Of a stretch of 64,000 bases of DNA, positions 60,627 through 64,000 are shown piece by piece; the stretch's first letter is position 1, and each line of letters begins with the position of its first letter. Origin of the DNA: Bog-1198 sp963727045 (GTDB lineage: Bacteria; Pseudomonadota; Gammaproteobacteria; Steroidobacterales; Steroidobacteraceae); NCBI GenBank assembly GCA_963727045.1, contig CAVSES010000002.1:1612001-1676000 (forward strand), written 5' to 3'. The position numbers were made by a program, and so were the translations under genes. The notes under the pieces were generated by a model. That model saw nothing but the letters and a program-made list of their open reading frames with translations, did no database searches and was not told the origin of the DNA.

Positions 60627-61958
60627 TTATTGAACCAATCGTGCCTGAAGATCATAGGCGTTGGACGCCGTAATCTGCACTTCAGCGAGCGAGCCCACGG
60701 CCAGGCGTGCGGCATCGCTGATGATCACCGTGCCGTCGATTTCCGGGGCATCGCTGGTGGAGCGAGCGACGGCGACGCCGCCGTCAACGCGGTCCACGAG
60801 GACCTGCATTCTGCGGCCAATCTTGCGGGCGAGGCGCGCAGCGCTGATTTCGGCCGCGAGCTCCATGAAGCGCGCGCGGCGTTCCGTCTTGAGTTGCGCA
60901 GGAACGACAGGCTGGCGCAGCGAGTTTGCTGCTGCGCCTTCGACCGGCGAGTACTCGAAGCACCCGACCCGGTCGAGCTGCGCGACCTTGAGCCAATCGA
61001 GCAATTCCGCGAAATCTCGTTCGGTTTCGCCGGGAAAGCCCACGATGAACGTGCTGCGGATGGTGATATCGGGCACCACACGCCGCCAGGCTGCGATCCG
61101 TTCCAGGGTGTTCGCCGCCGCGGCAGGCCGCTTCATCAATTTGAGGATGCGTGCGCTCGCATGCTGAAAGGGAATGTCGAGATACGGCAGCACCCGCCCG
61201 TCCGCCATGAGCTCGGTAACCGGGTCGACGTGCGGGTAGGGATAGACGTAGTGCAGGCGAATCCACGCCCCGAGCTCGCCCAGCGCAGCCGCGAGGTCGT
61301 AAAAGCGCGCGCGACGCGGCTTGTCGCGCCACGGCTGCGCGGCGTACTTGATGTCGGCTCCGTAGGCGCTTGTGTCCTGGGAGATGACCAGAATCTCCTT
61401 GACTCCGGCGCGAACGAGCTGCTCCGCTTCGCGAAGCACCTCCCCGACCGGACGGCTCACCAGACGCCCCCGCATCGAGGGAATGATGCAGAAGCTGCAG
61501 TGATGATTGCAGCCTTCGGAGATCTTCAGGTAGGCGTAGTGGCGCGGGGTCAGCTTGATGCCCTGCGCGGGAACCAGATCGACGAACGGTTCGTGCTTCG
61601 GAGGGAGGTGTTCATGGACGCACTCCATGACTTCTTCGTAGCGCTGCGGTCCTGTGATCTTGAGCACTTGCGGATGGCGGTCGAGGATCTTCCGCGGCTG
61701 CGCACCGAGGCAGCCGGTGACGATGACCTTGCCGTTCTCCGCCAGCGCCTCCCCGATCGCGTCCAGCGACTCATCCACGGCGGACTCGATGAAGCCGCAG
61801 GTATTGACCACCACGAGGTCGGCGGCGCGATAGCTCGATACGACTTCGTATCCTTCGGCGCGCAGGCGCGTAAGGATGCGTTCGGAATCGACGAGTGCCT
61901 TGGGACAGCCCAAGCTGACAAACCCCACTTTCGGGGTCTTGCGACTAACGGTTTTCAA
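60627..61958 (-). CDS. rimO: RimO, ribosomal protein S12 methylthiotransferase
   Basis: This 443-residue radical-SAM enzyme adds a methylthio group to an aspartate of ribosomal protein S12. The N-terminal UPF0004 domain has GFVSLGCPKALVDSERIL and NTCGFIESAVDESLD with cluster Cys residues. The radical SAM motif CNHHCSFC is at about residues 148-155. A TRAM domain follows at the C-terminus (AEVQITASNAYDLQARLVQ). It is complete and of standard length. It is unrelated to motility by function, although it sits between flgL and fliC. Confidence 0.95.
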   Translation of the reverse strand: MKTVSRKTPKVGFVSLGCPKALVDSERILTRLRAEGYEVVSSYRAADLVVVNTCGFIESAVDESLDAIGEALAENGKVIVTGCLGAQPRKILDRHPQVLKITGPQRYEEVMECVHEHLPPKHEPFVDLVPAQGIKLTPRHYAYLKISEGCNHHCSFCIIPSMRGRLVSRPVGEVLREAEQLVRAGVKEILVISQDTSAYGADIKYAAQPWRDKPRRARFYDLAAALGELGAWIRLHYVYPYPHVDPVTELMADGRVLPYLDIPFQHASARILKLMKRPAAAANTLERIAAWRRVVPDITIRSTFIVGFPGETERDFAELLDWLKVAQLDRVGCFEYSPVEGAAANSLRQPVVPAQLKTERRARFMELAAEISAARLARKIGRRMQVLVDRVDGGVAVARSTSDAPEIDGTVIISDAARLAVGSLAEVQITASNAYDLQARLVQ

Positions 61959-62263
61959 GATAATGGGAATAGTGGCGGGTTACGGCCGCGATTGTACTCC
62001 AAAAGCGCTCCTTCCTGCCGATTGAAGGGGCGGAAGGTCTGCAAGCCCCGGCGGCGCTCATCAGGTTCTACTGTCAAATTCATCCAGCAAAATCTGAGAC
62101 ATAGAGCAGCAAAAGCCGCAGGTTGAGGTTCAGAAGGCGCTCAAGAAACCCGGCGGCAATCCGATAAAGACTTTGAATGTGGTCACCGGTCCGCCCGAGG
62201 TGGGTGAAGTGAACACAAGCAAGGCCTACGAAGGGCCGGTGGTTAAACTTTCAGGAGTCATCA
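61959..62263. other. Intergenic region between rimO and fliC
   Basis: This 305 bp region separates divergent rimO and fliC. It holds the sigma28 promoter at 62141-62167, a leader of about 90 nt and the fliC ribosome binding site AGGAG at 62253-62257. A frame from about 62090 stays open into fliC and is Lys/Val-rich, but it has no usable start near its beginning, so I do not call it a gene. No tRNA or repeat is seen. Confidence 0.7.
62141..62167 (+). promoter_or_regulatory. Sigma28 (FliA) promoter of fliC
   Basis: TCAAGAAA, exactly 11 bp, then TCCGATAA. The -10 box differs from GCCGATAA at one position; the -35 box is weaker. Transcription would begin about 90 bp before ATG 62264. Flagellin is the classic FliA target. 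Confidence 0.82.
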
Positions 62264-63790
62264 ATGTCATTAGTACTTAATACCAATATCGGCTCGCTCA
62301 ACGCGCAGAACAATCTGAGCAGCTCCCAGGCATCCTTGCAGCAGTCGCTGCAGCGCTTGTCCTCGGGTCTTCGGATCAACAGCGCCTCGGACGATGCCGC
62401 GGGCCTGGCCATCAGCCAGCAGTTCACCACGCAGATCAACGGCACCAATCAGGCCGTCCGAAATGCGAACGACGCCGTCTCGGAAGCGCAAACGACCGCG
62501 GGCGCGCTCACGACGATAGTCAACAACCTGCAGAGCATCCGCACCCTGGCGGTCGAATCGGCCAACGGTTCGAACAGCGCCTCGGATCGCGCCGCTCTCA
62601 ACAACCAGGTGCAGCAGCAGATCGCGGAAATCACGCAGATCGCGCAGCAGACCACCTTCAACGGCTTGAACGTGCTCAACGGCAGCAGCGGCACGACCGT
62701 GTACCAGGTCGGCGCGAACGTGGGCAACACGATTGCCGTCAGCCTGCAGCAGGGTGTGGCCGCCAACCAGATCGGTCAGTACTCGACCGCCACCGGCGGC
62801 GCAGTGACCGCCGCCTCACTGACGGGCACCTCCACGGTGACCATCAGCGACGGCACCACGACGGCCACGGTCGGTCCGACCTCGAGCTACGTCGGTTCCA
62901 CCACCTACCAGGGAGCGTCTTCTGCCTACGCCAAGGCGGGCGCGATCAACGGCGCCGGATTGCAGGGCGTCACGGCGAGCGCCGCGACCACGGCATTCGA
63001 CACGGCGGCTTTCAGCAGCGTCGGCGGCGCGGCCGCAACGACCGCGAGCACCTACAACCTGACCATCAACGGCCAGGCCATCTACTCCGGAACCAACAAC
63101 GTGGCAGCGGGCACGACCTTGGACGGCAGCGCGGTCGCCGCACAGATCAACCTGTTCTCGGGCACGACCGGTGTGACGGCCTCCGTCAACTCGGATGCGA
63201 CCAAGGGCACGGTCGGTGCGATCGTTCTCAGCAACACCGACGGCGCCGACATTTCGGTCGGTCAGTCGGTCACCTTGGGCACCGGAGCCGCGGGCACGGG
63301 CTTGGCGGCCGCCGCAGGCACACTGGCGGCGCCGGTGGTGACCAAGGGTAAGGTCACCTTGACCGACTCGAAGCCGGTCACCTTGACGGACGTCGGCGCG
63401 GCGGGCGGCTCGGTCGCCCTCGGCTTCGTCAGCGGCCAGGCCACGGGCTTGAGCACGGTTGCGGGCGGCGCAACGGCGACATTGGCGAACCAGGACGTAT
63501 TGACGGTGGCCGGCGCCAACAGCACGATCTCCTCGGTCGATGCGGCTCTGGCAACGGTCAGCGCCTTCCAGAGTCAGTTGGGCGCCATTCAGAACCGGTT
63601 CACGTCGGCGGTCAGCAACCTGACGTCGACGGCTCAGAACCTGACGCAGTCGCGCAGCACCATTCAGGACGCGAACTTTGCCGCGGAAACGGCGAACTTG
63701 ACCCAGTCCCAGGTGTTGGAACAGGCGGGCATCTCGGTGTTGGCGCAGGCCAACCAGCAGCCGCAGCTGATCCTCAAGCTCCTGCAGTAA
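62264..63790 (+). CDS. fliC: Flagellin (FliC)
   Basis: This 508-residue filament protein has conserved ends: residues 1-140 form D0/D1 (SLVLNTNIGSLNAQNNLSSS, LSSGLRINSASDDAAGLAIS, TTFNGLNVLNGSSG) and the last 90 residues pair with them (LGAIQNRFTSAVSNL, DANFAAETANLTQSQVLEQA, ANQQPQLILKLLQ). The centre (about 165-420) is Ala/Thr/Gly/Val-rich and variable, with no cysteine. Expression should depend on FliA, and export on completion of the hook encoded upstream. A 13 bp hairpin follows the stop. Confidence 0.96.
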   Translation: MSLVLNTNIGSLNAQNNLSSSQASLQQSLQRLSSGLRINSASDDAAGLAISQQFTTQINGTNQAVRNANDAVSEAQTTAGALTTIVNNLQSIRTLAVESANGSNSASDRAALNNQVQQQIAEITQIAQQTTFNGLNVLNGSSGTTVYQVGANVGNTIAVSLQQGVAANQIGQYSTATGGAVTAASLTGTSTVTISDGTTTATVGPTSSYVGSTTYQGASSAYAKAGAINGAGLQGVTASAATTAFDTAAFSSVGGAAATTASTYNLTINGQAIYSGTNNVAAGTTLDGSAVAAQINLFSGTTGVTASVNSDATKGTVGAIVLSNTDGADISVGQSVTLGTGAAGTGLAAAAGTLAAPVVTKGKVTLTDSKPVTLTDVGAAGGSVALGFVSGQATGLSTVAGGATATLANQDVLTVAGANSTISSVDAALATVSAFQSQLGAIQNRFTSAVSNLTSTAQNLTQSRSTIQDANFAAETANLTQSQVLEQAGISVLAQANQQPQLILKLLQ

Positions 63791-63821
63791 CAGTCGATAG
63801 CATAGGTTAGGGATGGAAAAT

Positions 63822-63855
63822 CCGCGGCTCGGGCGACGATCAGCCCGAGCCGCGG
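63822..63855 (+). terminator. Strong hairpin after fliC
   Basis: CCGCGGCTCGGGC and GCCCGAGCCGCGG form a perfect 13 bp stem with an 8 nt loop, 31 bp after the fliC stop. The T-rich tail is short (TCTTC), so it may act as a terminator, an mRNA 3'-end stabiliser, or both. Confidence 0.75.
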
Positions 63856-63921
63856 TCTTCGAACAGGTAGAGGAATTACCAGGATCAAGCGCAATTCGCG
63901 TCTAGTGATATAGGTGTAATC

Positions 63922-64000
63922 ATGGCGAGCGATGGACAGTCGGTAAAGATACCGGCGACGAGCCTCGGGCACGGAAGTCAGGCGCCTACGACAGTGACGG
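63922..64000 (+). CDS. Start of an unidentified gene downstream of fliC (partial, runs off the window)
   Basis: An ATG at 63922 opens a frame to the window end with 26 residues (MASDGQSVKIPATSLGHGSQ and beyond). The position directly after flagellin, and a polar, Ser/Thr/Gly-rich start, would suit FlaG, which often follows fliC. No ribosome binding site stands out and no domain is reached, so this is a weak call. Confidence 0.35.
   Translation, partial: MASDGQSVKIPATSLGHGSQAPTTVT

Noticed and set aside
62760..63500. Repetitive Ala/Thr/Gly codons in fliC resembling a direct-repeat array
   Set aside because: The repeats are degenerate codon-level similarity in the variable flagellin core, with no constant unit or spacers, so it is not a CRISPR or tandem repeat.

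Overview
The window reads as one contiguous, GC-rich piece of a flagellated Gram-negative chromosome. It is most likely a gammaproteobacterium: it encodes MlaA, SlyX, an RpoN-controlled flgBCDEFGHIJ operon, FlgM/FlgN/CsrA, TrxC, RimO and SlyD. A finer placement (Xanthomonadales/Nevskiales/Steroidobacterales-like) is only a guess from gene style. I see no rRNA, tRNA, insertion sequence, prophage or CRISPR array. Most genes sit in short runs with ATGA/GTGA stop-start overlaps.

Layout. 1-2.2 kb: a copper locus with the C-terminal part of a multicopper oxidase whose 5' part is missing, then copC and copD. 2.2-6.6 kb: a PPK2 kinase facing a run of a secreted double-VOC protein, a lipoprotein, a metabolite:H+ symporter and a methyltransferase with a signal peptide. 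6.6-13.1 kb: trxC, a secreted beta-propeller, a TTC38-like TPR protein, an M20 peptidase, coaX, apt and an MTA/SAH-nucleosidase-like protein. 13.2-18.5 kb: a secreted CehA-type PHP hydrolase, a DUF2147 protein, gamma-glutamyltransferase and a DMSP-lyase-like cupin. 18.5-25.7 kb: a MATE exporter, a GT9 (heptosyltransferase-like) enzyme, divergent glgC/glgA and an ArnT-like GT39 enzyme. 25.7-33.6 kb: a probable catabolic block (beta-oxidation multienzyme, thiolase, MFS importer, then divergent porin and CocE/NonD hydrolase around a 7+7 bp inverted repeat). 33.6-36.6 kb: a tight trio of diheme cytochrome c, peptidyl-prolyl isomerase and HupE/UreJ-like permease. 36.7-41.7 kb: maiA, a hydroxylysine-kinase-like enzyme, slyX, an alpha/beta hydrolase broken by two compensating frameshifts, mlaA and 5-formyl-THF cyclo-ligase. 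41.7-47.3 kb: a double-length tandem UvrA of 1868 residues.

47.3-64 kb is a flagellar region: PilZ protein, csrA, flgN, flgM and flgA on the minus strand; flgB to flgL on the plus strand; slyD-rimO inserted on the minus strand; then fliC with a strong hairpin after it. Promoter logic is readable. Two divergent sigma54 sites drive flgA and flgB. Sigma28 sites precede flgM, flgK (weaker) and fliC. FlgM (anti-sigma28), FlgN (FlgK/FlgL chaperone) and an unusual CsrA with an insertion form one sigma28-driven operon, which links export checkpoint and post-transcriptional control.

The most notable items are the frameshifted hydrolase with its diagnosable indels, the sigma54 site that predicts a leaderless flgA mRNA, the CsrA variant, the tandem UvrA, the cytochrome c/PPIase/HupE trio and the exported-enzyme run at 3.2-6.6 kb. 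I did not find a clearly new defence or mobile system.
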